Under the pieces are notes generated by a model, which saw only the letters and a list, made by a program, of their open reading frames with translations, was not told where the DNA came from and searched no databases. Positions 8,467 to 18,087 of a stretch of 44,991 nt of DNA are shown here, in pieces. The stretch is from Oscillospiraceae bacterium. Lineage in GTDB: Bacteria > Bacillota > Clostridia > Oscillospirales > CAG-272. Location: assembly GCA_015064805.1 (NCBI GenBank), contig SVRN01000015.1, positions 1 through 44,991 on the forward strand, given 5' to 3'. Made by a program: the position numbers and the translations under genes. Each line of letters starts with the position of its first letter. The stretch's first letter is position 1.

Positions 8467-8484
8467 ACAGAACTTCGGTTCTGT
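8467..8484 (+). terminator. Small hairpin after the lipoprotein gene
   Basis: ACAGAAC, TTCG tetraloop, GTTCTGT. It lies 14 nt after the stop and just before the stronger terminator. There is no T-tract, so it may stabilise the 3' end. Confidence 0.45.
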
Positions 8485-8496
8485 AAAACCTAAAAG

Positions 8497-8531
8497 CACC
8501 CCGCGAGCTTCGGCTCGCGGGGTGTCTTTTG
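8497..8531. terminator. Strong intrinsic terminator
   Basis: Perfect 12-bp stem CACCCCGCGAGC (8497-8508) / GCTCGCGGGGTG (8513-8524) with a TTCG loop and the T-rich tail TCTTTTG. It terminates the lipoprotein transcript and lies between convergent genes. On the minus strand GCTTTTA follows the stem, so it may also serve spoIIE. Confidence 0.85.
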
Positions 8532-8532
8532 T

Positions 8533-11085
8533 TCATTCGTCCACAGATTCACAACTGACGCGAATGGAAATTACGGACATGTCGTCAAGAGAGCCGTGGG
8601 CTCTTGCCTGCGCAAATAAGTGATCCAGCAGTGCGCCGTCTTGCTCAAAGCGATTATTTTGTAAGGATTCAGCCAGCCAGCTTGCGTCCTTTTCCTCGCC
8701 TTCGCTGTCACAAATGCCGTCGCTTATCAATAAAATATGGTCGCCTGCCTGTGCTTCAAACGGCAGAATTTGCGTGTCAACAGCGTGCAAAATTCCGATG
8801 GGAAGCGTATGGGAGGAGAGGCGGAATAGCCGATCATCGCGCAGAATCAGACTCGCCGCCGCGCCGCTCTTGATAAATTGTCCCTGCCCGGTATAGAGGT
8901 TGAGCATAAACAGATCGACCGACGAAGAAATTTCATCCTCGGGGCCCTGCGTTCGGCTTAAAAGATAGTGGTTGAGCATACGCAAGGCGGTTTCAACACC
9001 GATGCCCGCGCGAAGAACACGCTCTAAAAACACGCCGCAAATGCCGGAAATGCTCGCGGCTTGCGCTCCGTGTCCCATGCCGTCGCACAAAAGTGCGCAA
9101 AAGACGCCGTCTTTTACTTCGAATACACGAACGGTGTCCCCGCAAGCGGGACGCTTTTTTTCTGCGTTCTTTTTTTGTTCGGCCGCAAGTGTTCGATGCG
9201 TGTAGTCTACTCGCCATCGCGGTAGCGTTGATAATGACAGAGTTCCGTCGTCTGCGCCGTCGTAATGCAGTTTAGATAAGGGCACGTGGAAAATCTTGGT
9301 AAGCTCGTCTTGCAATTGCGCTTGGGGAATGGTCAAGCCTGCGGGGGTGATCCCAAGAATGCGGACCGTTTTTTTGTTCAGCCCACTGACGATTACCTGG
9401 CGAACGGCGATCTCACGTTTGTCAAAATACGTTGCGACCGCCTCGCCGAGCGAGAGATTTACTTCATCCTCTCCTCTCTCGTCGGTGTGCGCGAGATCAC
9501 GTAGCAGGTGCGCGATTTCATCACAGCAAAAGGCGAATTGCTCGCCCTGTGCGCTGTGCAAGGCCTCATAATTCATGCGGCTGACGCGCAAATTGACGTC
9601 GGTTATGATCGTTTGCTTGTGAGGGCAACGTTCTCGTAGGCCTTCGTCCAAGCAACCTTGCGAGATTTGACCGTGGCTTTGTAAAGCGCGTGTCATGGCG
9701 TGAAGGGTATTTAAAACGGATAAGCTGTCGCGGTCGTAACAGGCAGACTGGTTTTGGCAGTCTGAGCAAACGCCATCCATCGACTGCTCGCATAGCTGAC
9801 GCAGTTCGCTCGCCTTTCGGTGTGTGGGTTGATCCGCGAGCTGGCGAAACACCTCGGAAAGATGGCTGAACGCGCCCGATATGCTGGAGATGCGCTCCAG
9901 TAGTCGATCGTGATGAGCCTGTTCAAGCATCAGCCGTTGCTTGATGGGATCCTGCCGTGGGTGCTCACGGTCGGAGATGCCGGATTGCTGAAGGTGCGCC
10001 CAACAGCCGTGTAACCGAACGATGACCGTATCCAGAAGAACTCCGACCGCCAACGAGGGCGCAAGGGCAAGCAGGGCAGTATCGTCCCCGCAAAGCAACA
10101 AATAAATCAGCGCACCAAGCGTGGCCGGGAGCAGGGCAAATCGCCCAACGACAGGGCTGAGAAAGGCGTACAGCGAAACAAGGCATACGTACATGGGAAT
10201 GATGAGGGCGTCGTACGTGATGCCACAGACAAGCGCCATCAGCAGTCCTGCGCCCAGCCCGTGCCGCCGCACGGAAATCAAGCTGACGATCACGCTGAAG
10301 GCGACCACAGGCGAAAGGGCAAGAAGCGTCAGCTCCCGCCCACAAAAGTTAATGGCCGCCAGTAGCGCCACAAGGCCCGCCAAACGCCATAAGGGCGCAT
10401 GTGAAACAGGAGGGGTAAACGGCTTGGCGGAGAGCGAAACGGCAAACAGCGCGGTTGCAGCGGGCGTCAGAAGCAAGCAAAAGAGGGCGCCGTACAGATC
10501 GTAAAAGGCAAAGCCGCCCGAGGCACAAATGCCAAAACCAAAGACAAGCGCGCCACCAAGAGAGGCGAGGACGCGCAGAGACACGGACTCGTCGAACAGC
10601 GGCGGCAAAGGGGTGTTGGCGGGCTCTTCCTCTTGCCGTGATGAAGCGGAACCGCCTTGATAGCACAGGCGTTTGAGCTGCGACAGGCGGTGACGAAAGT
10701 ATAACTGCCGTAGCTCTTGCGGCGTGTGCGCATCGGTCGGTCGGGGGGGTGAGAGATACAGCCTTGCAACGACGCGCAGAAGCAGGATCACACCTGCGCT
10801 GATGATATACCACCAGACATGGCTTAACTCCGAATGCCACAGTCCGAGCAGGATACCGACGAGCAAGTATCCGATCTTTCCGTCTGCCGCGCATAAAAGC
10901 GCCAGCGGCAGTGGGTTGACCGAAAATAAAAGAGGCGCGCGGCTTAATATATAGGCTCCCGCCGCGAGCAAAGTGCCCAGCAGACCCGATTGTAGATCGA
11001 TCTGCGATGAGTCAGGCTGACGAGATAGCAAATAACGCCGCAGGGTATCGCCCAAGGTAGGCCGTTTGTCTTGTTGGGTTTGCAT
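8533..11085 (-). CDS. spoIIE: Stage II sporulation protein E (membrane PP2C phosphatase)
   Basis: 850 aa. SpoIIE dephosphorylates the anti-anti-sigma factor SpoIIAA to release sigma-F in the forespore and takes part in polar division. The N-terminal ~330 residues carry about ten hydrophobic segments. A middle regulatory region (about 380-600) includes a Cys-containing segment CEQSMDGVCSDCQNQSAC. The C-terminal PP2C domain has the metal-binding motifs DGMGHG (668-673) and SDGICD (Asp789). Length matches the family (about 830 in Bacillus subtilis). The start has GGGAGGT 8 nt upstream. Its promoter has the Spo0A-type arrangement annotated separately. The gene is monocistronic, facing the lipoprotein gene. 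It marks the organism as a sporulating Firmicute. Confidence 0.95.
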   Translation of the reverse strand: MQTQQDKRPTLGDTLRRYLLSRQPDSSQIDLQSGLLGTLLAAGAYILSRAPLLFSVNPLPLALLCAADGKIGYLLVGILLGLWHSELSHVWWYIISAGVILLLRVVARLYLSPPRPTDAHTPQELRQLYFRHRLSQLKRLCYQGGSASSRQEEEPANTPLPPLFDESVSLRVLASLGGALVFGFGICASGGFAFYDLYGALFCLLLTPAATALFAVSLSAKPFTPPVSHAPLWRLAGLVALLAAINFCGRELTLLALSPVVAFSVIVSLISVRRHGLGAGLLMALVCGITYDALIIPMYVCLVSLYAFLSPVVGRFALLPATLGALIYLLLCGDDTALLALAPSLAVGVLLDTVIVRLHGCWAHLQQSGISDREHPRQDPIKQRLMLEQAHHDRLLERISSISGAFSHLSEVFRQLADQPTHRKASELRQLCEQSMDGVCSDCQNQSACYDRDSLSVLNTLHAMTRALQSHGQISQGCLDEGLRERCPHKQTIITDVNLRVSRMNYEALHSAQGEQFAFCCDEIAHLLRDLAHTDERGEDEVNLSLGEAVATYFDKREIAVRQVIVSGLNKKTVRILGITPAGLTIPQAQLQDELTKIFHVPLSKLHYDGADDGTLSLSTLPRWRVDYTHRTLAAEQKKNAEKKRPACGDTVRVFEVKDGVFCALLCDGMGHGAQAASISGICGVFLERVLRAGIGVETALRMLNHYLLSRTQGPEDEISSSVDLFMLNLYTGQGQFIKSGAAASLILRDDRLFRLSSHTLPIGILHAVDTQILPFEAQAGDHILLISDGICDSEGEEKDASWLAESLQNNRFEQDGALLDHLFAQARAHGSLDDMSVISIRVSCESVDE

Positions 11086-11132
11086 ATGTGTTACCTCCCG
11101 AAAAAGGACGCTTGTCCCCCATATTTGCCTTC

Positions 11133-11166
11133 ATTGTAGCGCAACGAGTGCGCACAATTTGTCGAA
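11133..11166 (-). promoter_or_regulatory. Spo0A-type spoIIE promoter (21-bp spacer with 0A box)
   Basis: On the minus strand a -10 TACAAT (11138-11133) is separated by 21 bp from TCGACA (11165-11160). The opposite strand of that -35 reads TGTCGAA (11160-11166), a match to the Spo0A box core. An over-long spacer with 0A boxes is the known design of the Bacillus subtilis spoIIE and spoIIG promoters, where Spo0A~P activates sigma-A polymerase. Confidence 0.65.
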
Positions 11167-11180
11167 GCGCGGATCGTGCA

Positions 11181-11209
11181 TTGACATTGCTGCAATTTTG
11201 TGCTATACT
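11181..11209 (+). promoter_or_regulatory. Promoter of the YpsA-like gene
   Basis: TTGACA (11181-11186), 17-bp spacer, TATACT (11204-11209). It is divergent from, and 15 bp away from, the Spo0A-box promoter of spoIIE. Confidence 0.75.
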
Positions 11210-11238
11210 GATTGTAGATTTTGAAAGGAGGGGCGCGT

Positions 11239-11736
11239 ATGCAAGAGAAACAGCCGTTGATCGTCTGCCTGACGGGGCACCGACGCATACCCACGGAGCA
11301 CGCGATCCTGCTTCCCGCCCTCTTGGAAAAGCAGATGCGCGCGCTGATCGAACGCGGTGCAGTCGAATTTCGCGCAGGCGGTGCCGTGGGCTACGATATG
11401 GTGGCGACGCTCAAGATCCTTGAACTCAAGGAGGAGATGCCTCATATCAAGCTGAGGCTGTGCTTGCCCTGCCGTGATCAGGCCAAGGGCTGGGACGAGG
11501 TCGGTCGCCGTGCCTACGAATATATCCTTGCTCGTGCAGACGAGATCAGCTATGCCTCGGAGTGGTACACCTCCACCTGCATGCTCGACCGCGACCGCCA
11601 GTTGGTGGACGGAAGCGATATTTGTCTCGCCTACTGCACGGAAAACCGCGGCGGCTCGTTTTACACCTGCACCTACGCCCTCAAGCGCGATCTTGAGCTG
11701 ATCAACCTGGCCGATCAACTGCCGAAATTGAAATAA
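11239..11736 (+). CDS. YpsA-like SLOG-superfamily protein (DUF1273)
   Basis: 165 aa with a Rossmann-like fold characteristic of the SLOG nucleotide-binding superfamily. It starts with the family hallmark CLTGHR, has the glycine-rich segment FRAGGAVGYDMVA, and ends with YCTENRGGSFYTCTYA, the usual C-terminal Gly-rich loop with an aromatic region. In Bacillus subtilis YpsA affects cell division and filamentation; the ligand is unknown. The start is the ATG after AAAGGAGG (11224-11231), not the upstream in-frame TTG at 11221. It lies divergently next to spoIIE and is followed by a terminator. Confidence 0.85.
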   Translation: MQEKQPLIVCLTGHRRIPTEHAILLPALLEKQMRALIERGAVEFRAGGAVGYDMVATLKILELKEEMPHIKLRLCLPCRDQAKGWDEVGRRAYEYILARADEISYASEWYTSTCMLDRDRQLVDGSDICLAYCTENRGGSFYTCTYALKRDLELINLADQLPKLK

Positions 11737-11741
11737 AAAGA

Positions 11742-11790
11742 GAAACGCCCATGAAACGTTAATCGCTCCATTGGCGTTTCGCTTTTTTAT
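11742..11790. terminator. Bidirectional terminator
   Basis: GAAACGCC (11742-11749) pairs with GGCGTTTC (11773-11780), followed by GCTTTTTTAT. The minus strand is likewise followed by a T-run (TCTTTTTATTT). It separates convergent genes. Confidence 0.8.
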
Positions 11791-11800
11791 GCCGATCCGC

Positions 11801-12028
11801 TTATTCTGCCAGCTCGCCGTATTGATCTCTCTCGCGGAAGAGAAGCGAGATGCACCAAACGCCCGCCAGGGCGACGACGGTGTAAATGATACGGCTGATG
11901 AGGGCGCTCTGCCCACCGCAGATCCAAGCGACGATATCAAACTGGAAAAGGCCGATGCTGCCCCAGTTGAGCGCGCCGATAATGGTAAGGATCAGCGCAA
12001 TACGATCCAAAATCATGATTGTGACCAT
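11801..12028 (-). CDS. DUF378-family (YuzA-like) small membrane protein
   Basis: About 75 aa with two membrane segments (ALILTIIGALNWGSIGLF and IYTVVALAGVWCISLLF). The motif GALNWGSIGLFQFDIVAWICG is typical of DUF378/YuzA. Function is not known. The frame stays open to 12076, but the upstream part is charged and not family-like. ATG 12028 follows AAAGGA closely; ATG 12016 (MILDRIALI) is an alternative start. Confidence 0.8.
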   Translation of the reverse strand: MVTIMILDRIALILTIIGALNWGSIGLFQFDIVAWICGGQSALISRIIYTVVALAGVWCISLLFRERDQYGELAE

Positions 12029-12208
12029 ATTCCTTTCTTTGGGTCTTGCTTGAAACGGCGCGTCTTGCTCACGCAAAACACTCCGTCAAGGAGAGTATGC
12101 GCGATTCGCGGGTGAAATATGCGCAGTTTTTTTGAACAAAAAATCCGCACGTCGCTTTTTTCTATGTTTTTAACGAAGAAATTGCAGGCGCAAGTATTTG
12201 GCGAAGGA

Positions 12209-12237
12209 TTGCTTTTTCTGATCACTTATGTTATAAT
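12209..12237 (+). promoter_or_regulatory. Promoter of the small membrane protein gene
   Basis: TTGCTT (12209-12214), 17-bp spacer, perfect TATAAT (12232-12237), upstream of the ATG at 12319. The rest of the 12029-12318 gap holds no gene I can support. Confidence 0.7.
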
Positions 12238-12318
12238 GAGACCAAGGAAAGTTTCTCTGCCCGGAAGCCTCAAAAAGGAACGTCATAAGTTTGTGTGGCT
12301 TTCAAGAAAGGAAAGATC

Positions 12319-12840
12319 ATGATCCAAAACATCAAATGTAACGTAAAGAAGGCCATTGTGATTATTTTTTTTGGTGTTATAATGCTGGCGATATGCTTCT
12401 TTTTTGCCGTTTGCAACTTCCGCCAATACGTGGACGTTCCGCTTTTTAACAACGATGTGATGTATTATCTGATAAAATCATTGATGGCTTTTTCATTTGT
12501 TTTCTTAGGATTTGGTATAGCGAACATCGTTAAATTTGTTGTTTTTTATAGAGATAAACTGATAGAATTCAAAGAAGATCACTTCGTTGACAGATCGTCC
12601 TATACATGCGGCGGAAAAATCCAATATGCCGAAATTGAGGAGGTATATGTCAAGGGTGAGTTTTTGTGCATAAGGCTAAATGATGCCGATCAATTTTTAA
12701 ACAATCAAAATTGGCTCAAACGATTGCTGATGCGCGCAAATAAAAAAATGGGATATGAGTATATCACGATATCTGATCAATTTTTAGATACAGACTTATA
12801 TGAAATCAAGAAAATCCTCAAAGAAAACATAAGTCGCTGA
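12319..12840 (+). CDS. Two-TM protein, STM3941-like
   Basis: 173 aa. Two membrane helices (about 12-35 and 54-78) are followed by a soluble domain that begins KLIEFKEDHFVDRSSYTCGGKIQYAEIEEVYV and ends with a terminal helix (LYEIKKILKE). This layout, with a PH-like beta domain after two helices, matches the STM3941 family; function is unknown. The gene is clearly more AT-rich than its neighbours, suggesting recent acquisition. ATG 12319 follows GAAAGGAAAGATC; the upstream in-frame extension has no ribosome site. The gene at 26297 has a similar build and a similar downstream hairpin. Confidence 0.75.
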   Translation: MIQNIKCNVKKAIVIIFFGVIMLAICFFFAVCNFRQYVDVPLFNNDVMYYLIKSLMAFSFVFLGFGIANIVKFVVFYRDKLIEFKEDHFVDRSSYTCGGKIQYAEIEEVYVKGEFLCIRLNDADQFLNNQNWLKRLLMRANKKMGYEYITISDQFLDTDLYEIKKILKENISR

Positions 12841-12867
12841 AGTTCTTTTTTTGAAATGGAAAAAATA

Positions 12868-12917
12868 ATCACCCCGACAGACCGAAACGGTCATCGGGGT
12901 GATGTTCATTTTTTTAC
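12868..12917. terminator. Bidirectional terminator
   Basis: ATCACCCCGA (12868-12877) pairs with TCGGGGTGAT (12894-12903), with an inner GACCG/CGGTC helix. A T-run (ATTTTTTTA) follows on the plus strand, and a run of Ts follows on the minus strand. It serves the convergent genes at 12319 and 12914. Confidence 0.85.
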
Positions 12918-13555
12918 GCCTTTCTCTTTTCCAGGCAGAATGCCAGCGCGGCGTCAGCGGCGGATGCAGCGTCGTCGGTGTAGCAGTCAGCACCGATGCT
13001 GTCGCAGAATGCCTTGGAGACGGGTGCACCGCCGACCATGACCTTAATGTTCAGGCCGCGAGCTTTGACCTCGTCCACGACGTTCTTCATCTCACCCATG
13101 GTGGTAGTCAACAGAGCGGAGCAGCAGATGACGTCAGCGTTCAGCTCCTCTGCCGCATTGACGAAGGTCTCAGCGGATACGTCAACGCCCAGATCGTGAA
13201 CCGTCAGGCCCTTGCTCTCCAGCATCATCTTAACCAGGTTCTTACCGATGTCGTGCAAATCTCCCTTGACCGTACCGACGACGGCAACGCCGTTGGCCTC
13301 GACGCCATCGCGGAGCAGAGCTTCCTTGAGCTCGGCCATACCCTGATTCATGGCGCGTGCCGCGATGAGCACCTCGGGAACGTAAACCTCGCCCGCCTTG
13401 AACTGTTCACCAATGACAGCCATACCTGCAAGCAGACCGTCGTTCATGATCGCCTTGGGATCGATACCCTCGTCCAGTGCCTGACGAACCAGTGCTACGA
13501 CCTGCTTTGCGCGACCTTCCTGCAGAAGGCTGCTGATATCTTCCAAAATAGACAT
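12914..13555 (-). CDS. Corrinoid (B12-binding) methyltransferase protein, MtbC/MttC-like
   Basis: 213 aa. It carries the cobalamin that shuttles methyl groups between a substrate methyltransferase and a second methyltransferase. An N-terminal helical cap (1-85) is followed by a B12-binding Rossmann domain (88-213). The cobalt-ligating motif is D-L-H-D-I-G (99-104, His101), followed by the usual Ser/Thr-rich CSALLTTTM and GGAPVS loops. ATG 13555 is preferred to 13561 because GAAAGGA is better spaced. The divergent neighbour encodes a RACo-like activator of such proteins. No MttB/MtaB-type methyltransferase is encoded here, so the substrate is unknown. Confidence 0.9.
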   Translation of the reverse strand: MSILEDISSLLQEGRAKQVVALVRQALDEGIDPKAIMNDGLLAGMAVIGEQFKAGEVYVPEVLIAARAMNQGMAELKEALLRDGVEANGVAVVGTVKGDLHDIGKNLVKMMLESKGLTVHDLGVDVSAETFVNAAEELNADVICCSALLTTTMGEMKNVVDEVKARGLNIKVMVGGAPVSKAFCDSIGADCYTDDAASAADAALAFCLEKRKA

Positions 13556-13608
13556 ATGCATTTCCTTTCCCGCCCGAGGGCGTCGGCTTTTGCCGAATAA
13601 ATGTTTTT

Positions 13609-13638
13609 TGTATATGATTTTTTTGATTTTACTTGCAA
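13609..13638 (-). promoter_or_regulatory. Corrinoid-protein promoter sharing its -35
   Basis: On the minus strand TTGCAA (13638-13633), an 18-bp spacer and TATACA (13614-13609). TTGCAA is self-complementary, and the same six base pairs form the -35 of the plus-strand promoter of the divergent RACo gene. Confidence 0.55.
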
Positions 13639-13661
13639 TTGTGCGTGGGATTTGTTATACT
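13633..13661 (+). promoter_or_regulatory. Promoter of the RACo gene
   Basis: TTGCAA (13633-13638), 17-bp spacer, TATACT (13656-13661). It shares its palindromic -35 with the divergent corrinoid-protein promoter. Confidence 0.7.
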
Positions 13662-13692
13662 TTTGATAGCCTGAGTGAAAGGGAGAGTACCC

Positions 13693-15186
13693 ATGAAAAT
13701 CACTGTTACCATCCAGCATCAAAACGGCGAAACGCGCCTTGACTATACAACTCCCGTGCGCCTGGCGCAGGCGCTTGCCGACGCGGGACTGACACAACCC
13801 CACCCCTGCGGCGGTCACGGAACGTGCGGTAAATGCACCGTTCGTGTGACGGGAGAGCTTTCGCCCATGAGCGAAACCGAGCGCCAGGCGCTGGCGAGCG
13901 CAGGGCATCGCACGGACGGCGAGCTTCGTCTGTCCTGCCTTTCCGATGCGATCGGTGACGTTACGCTTAATTATAGCACAACAAAGCCGTCCTTGCAAGG
14001 GCTTTTGGCAGGTTTTTCAAGGGATTTTTTGCTTGATCCGCCCCAAATGGGGAACGGTATCGGCATGGCGGTCGATATCGGCACGACGACGGTCGCCGCC
14101 TATCTGTACGATCTGAAAAACGGCAACAGAATTGCCGAGCGTTGCGTGGAAAACCCCCAGAAGGCGCACGGCGCGGACGTTATCTCGCGCATCGGATATG
14201 CCCTGACGGGCGGCGGCGAACAGTTGAGCGGCGAGATGCAAGACTGCTTGTCAGCACTTGCCAAGGACCTGAGCGCCGAGGCAGGCGTGGATCTGCCCAA
14301 AACGACGGTCGTGGTGGGCAATACCGCTATGCTGCACCTGCTGACGAATACCGATCCGTCTCCCTTGGCGGCGGCGCCCTTTATCGTCAAGCGCGCCTTT
14401 GGCGAGTGGGAGGACGGTCGCTACTATCCGCCCTGTATCTCCGCCTACGTGGGCGCAGACATGACGGCCGCGATCCTGGACAGCGGTATGTGCCAACATC
14501 CCGATCAGACGGCGCTGTTGCTCGACGTTGGAACCAACGGCGAGATGGCGCTGTGGCACGACGGCCGGCTGCTTTGCTGTTCGACGGCGGCAGGTCCTGC
14601 CTTTGAGGGCGCGGGTATTTCCTGCGGCTCGCTGGCTGTTCCCGGTGCGATCTGCCGCGTGAGCGTTCAGGATGGCAAAATGAACTGTGAAACGATCGAC
14701 GATCAGCCTGCCACGGGTCTTTGCGGCACGGGGCTGATCGACGCGGTCGCGGCGCTGTTGGAGATGGGTATTCTCGAGGACAGCGGCTTTATGGAGGACG
14801 ACGCGCCGCTGGGTGAGAGTGGGCTTTCGCTGACGCGCGCGGATATCCGTCAGGTTCAACTGGCCAAGGCGGCCATTCGCGCGGGCATTGACACGCTGCT
14901 GCACGAAGCAGGAATCGCCTACGAGCAGCTGGATGCCGTCTATCTGGCGGGCGGCTTTGGCTCGTATCTGCACCCCGACACCTGCGCGGCGATCGGCATG
15001 ATCCCGCGCGAGCTGATCGACAAGATCAAGGTGCTGGGCAACGCCGCGGGGCAGGGCGCGTCGCTGATGCTGTTGTCGAAGGCCGAGCTCCGTTCAGCCG
15101 AGGAGATTGCGCGCCGCGCACAGACGATCGAGCTGTCGGCCAGCGCGGTGTTTATGGAAAAATACGTGGATAGCATGATGTTTTGA
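13693..15186 (+). CDS. RACo-like ASKHA protein, reductive activator of corrinoid proteins
   Basis: 497 aa. RACo enzymes use ATP to drive electron transfer to inactive Co(II) corrinoid proteins, returning them to Co(I). The N-terminus is a plant-type [2Fe-2S] ferredoxin domain with ligands Cys39, Cys45, Cys48 and Cys82 (PCGGHGTCGKC ... LSCL). A linker and an ASKHA ATPase domain follow, with phosphate motifs AVDIGTTTVAAYLYDL (about 127) and LLDVGTNGEMAL (about 275), then GLCGTGLIDAVA and YLAGGFGSYL. This is the DUF4445/RACo arrangement. ATG 13693 follows AAGGGAGA. It is divergent from the corrinoid-protein gene, its likely substrate. Confidence 0.9.
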   Translation: MKITVTIQHQNGETRLDYTTPVRLAQALADAGLTQPHPCGGHGTCGKCTVRVTGELSPMSETERQALASAGHRTDGELRLSCLSDAIGDVTLNYSTTKPSLQGLLAGFSRDFLLDPPQMGNGIGMAVDIGTTTVAAYLYDLKNGNRIAERCVENPQKAHGADVISRIGYALTGGGEQLSGEMQDCLSALAKDLSAEAGVDLPKTTVVVGNTAMLHLLTNTDPSPLAAAPFIVKRAFGEWEDGRYYPPCISAYVGADMTAAILDSGMCQHPDQTALLLDVGTNGEMALWHDGRLLCCSTAAGPAFEGAGISCGSLAVPGAICRVSVQDGKMNCETIDDQPATGLCGTGLIDAVAALLEMGILEDSGFMEDDAPLGESGLSLTRADIRQVQLAKAAIRAGIDTLLHEAGIAYEQLDAVYLAGGFGSYLHPDTCAAIGMIPRELIDKIKVLGNAAGQGASLMLLSKAELRSAEEIARRAQTIELSASAVFMEKYVDSMMF

Positions 15187-15212
15187 CGGGGAGCAGGAGG
15201 GAGTTTAGCTTT

Positions 15213-15411
15213 GTTTTTCGGCAACTGCTCCTACAGCCTCACCCAGCGCAACAAGTTGCGCGCCAAGGCTTCCCCCTTGGATCCCCCTTTCCGTGCCGCG
15301 CTACAAAGAGGAATTGGAGAAAGACATCTTTGACCCAATGCTTCTCTCGCCGCTTTGCCATCACGCGCGGCAGGCGGGGAAAGCAAAATCGTTTTTGCTT
15401 AAAATTTCAAA
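15213..15411 (+). repeat. Dispersed structured repeat, block 1
   Basis: An incomplete copy in the gap between the RACo gene and ftsH. It holds a CCAAGG/CCTTGG hairpin (15263-15268, 15275-15280). The GC-closed domain follows, with arms TGCCGCGC (15294-15301) and GCGCGGCA (15365-15372) and the internal box GGAGAAAGACAT, and ends with the conserved GCTTAAAATTTC edge. No protein gene is supported here. Confidence 0.75.
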
Positions 15412-15422
15412 CATATCATAAA

Positions 15423-15460
15423 GAACCCACACCGAGGTTTTCGGTGTGGGTTCAACTGTT

Positions 15461-15463
<3 letters not shown>
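15423..15463. terminator. Terminator of ftsH
   Basis: GAACCCACACCGA (15423-15435) pairs with TCGGTGTGGGTTC (15441-15453). On the minus strand, immediately after the ftsH stop, the stem is followed by TTTATGATAT. On the plus strand AACTGTTTTATT follows. Confidence 0.7.
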
Positions 15464-17491
<2,028 letters not shown>

Positions 17492-17514
17492 TACATTCCT
17501 CCGATCGTCGGGAT

Positions 17515-18087
17515 TTATTTGGTGTATACCTCACTCTTGAGGACACCGATATAGGGGAGATCGCGATATTTTTCGTCAAAGTCCAGACCGTAGCCTACGA
17601 CGAATTCATCGGGGATCTCCGCGCCTATGTAATCAGCCTTGTAGTCGACTTCGCGACGGCTGGGCTTGTCAAGCATGGTGACGGTGCGAACGCTGTGAGC
17701 GCCGCGGCCGCGCAGATTTTCGGTCAGGCAGGCAAGCGTACGACCGCTGTCCACGATATCCTCGACCAAAAGGATGTCGATGTTTTCATAGTCGTCGCGC
17801 TTGAGATCGAGATGGATCTTAAGCTGACCCGACGAGCGGGTGCCTGCATAGTAGGAAGAAACCTTGACAAAGTCAAGCTCGATCGGGATATTGAGCTTCT
17901 TGATCAGGTCGGTGTAGAAAAAGACGGAGCCCTTCATAACCGCTACGACGATCAGCTTGCACGGGCGGATGGCATTGGGCGAGGGGGCGTAGTCGTGGTT
18001 GATCCGGTCGGCCAGACGGGTAACGATCTCGTCAAGCTGCTGTTCGTTGATAAGAACGTGGTCGATGTCATGAATGGGATTGATCAT
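17515..18087 (-). CDS. hpt: Hypoxanthine phosphoribosyltransferase
   Basis: 190 aa purine-salvage enzyme converting hypoxanthine (and guanine) plus PRPP to IMP/GMP. The PRPP-binding motif [14 protein letters not shown] is at 105-118. The N-terminal [10 protein letters not shown] and C-terminal [11 protein letters not shown] are also family hallmarks. The start is ATG 18087, preceded by AAGGAGG. The frame is open further upstream, but that part overlaps tilS and lacks family sequence. It overlaps the 3' end of tilS by 20 bp and precedes ftsH, the conserved tilS-hpt-ftsH order. Confidence 0.95.
   Translation of the reverse strand: MINPIHDIDHVLINEQQLDEIVTRLADRINHDYAPSPNAIRPCKLIVVAVMKGSVFFYTDLIKKLNIPIELDFVKVSSYYAGTRSSGQLKIHLDLKRDDYENIDILLVEDIVDSGRTLACLTENLRGRGAHSVRTVTMLDKPSRREVDYKADYIGAEIPDEFVVGYGLDFDEKYRDLPYIGVLKSEVYTK

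Noticed and set aside
12841-12913. Small RNA between the convergent genes
   Set aside because: The pairing is fully explained by a bidirectional terminator.
13562-13632. Cobalamin riboswitch before the corrinoid-protein gene
   Set aside because: The leader is too short, and no B12-box or multi-helix fold could be recognised.
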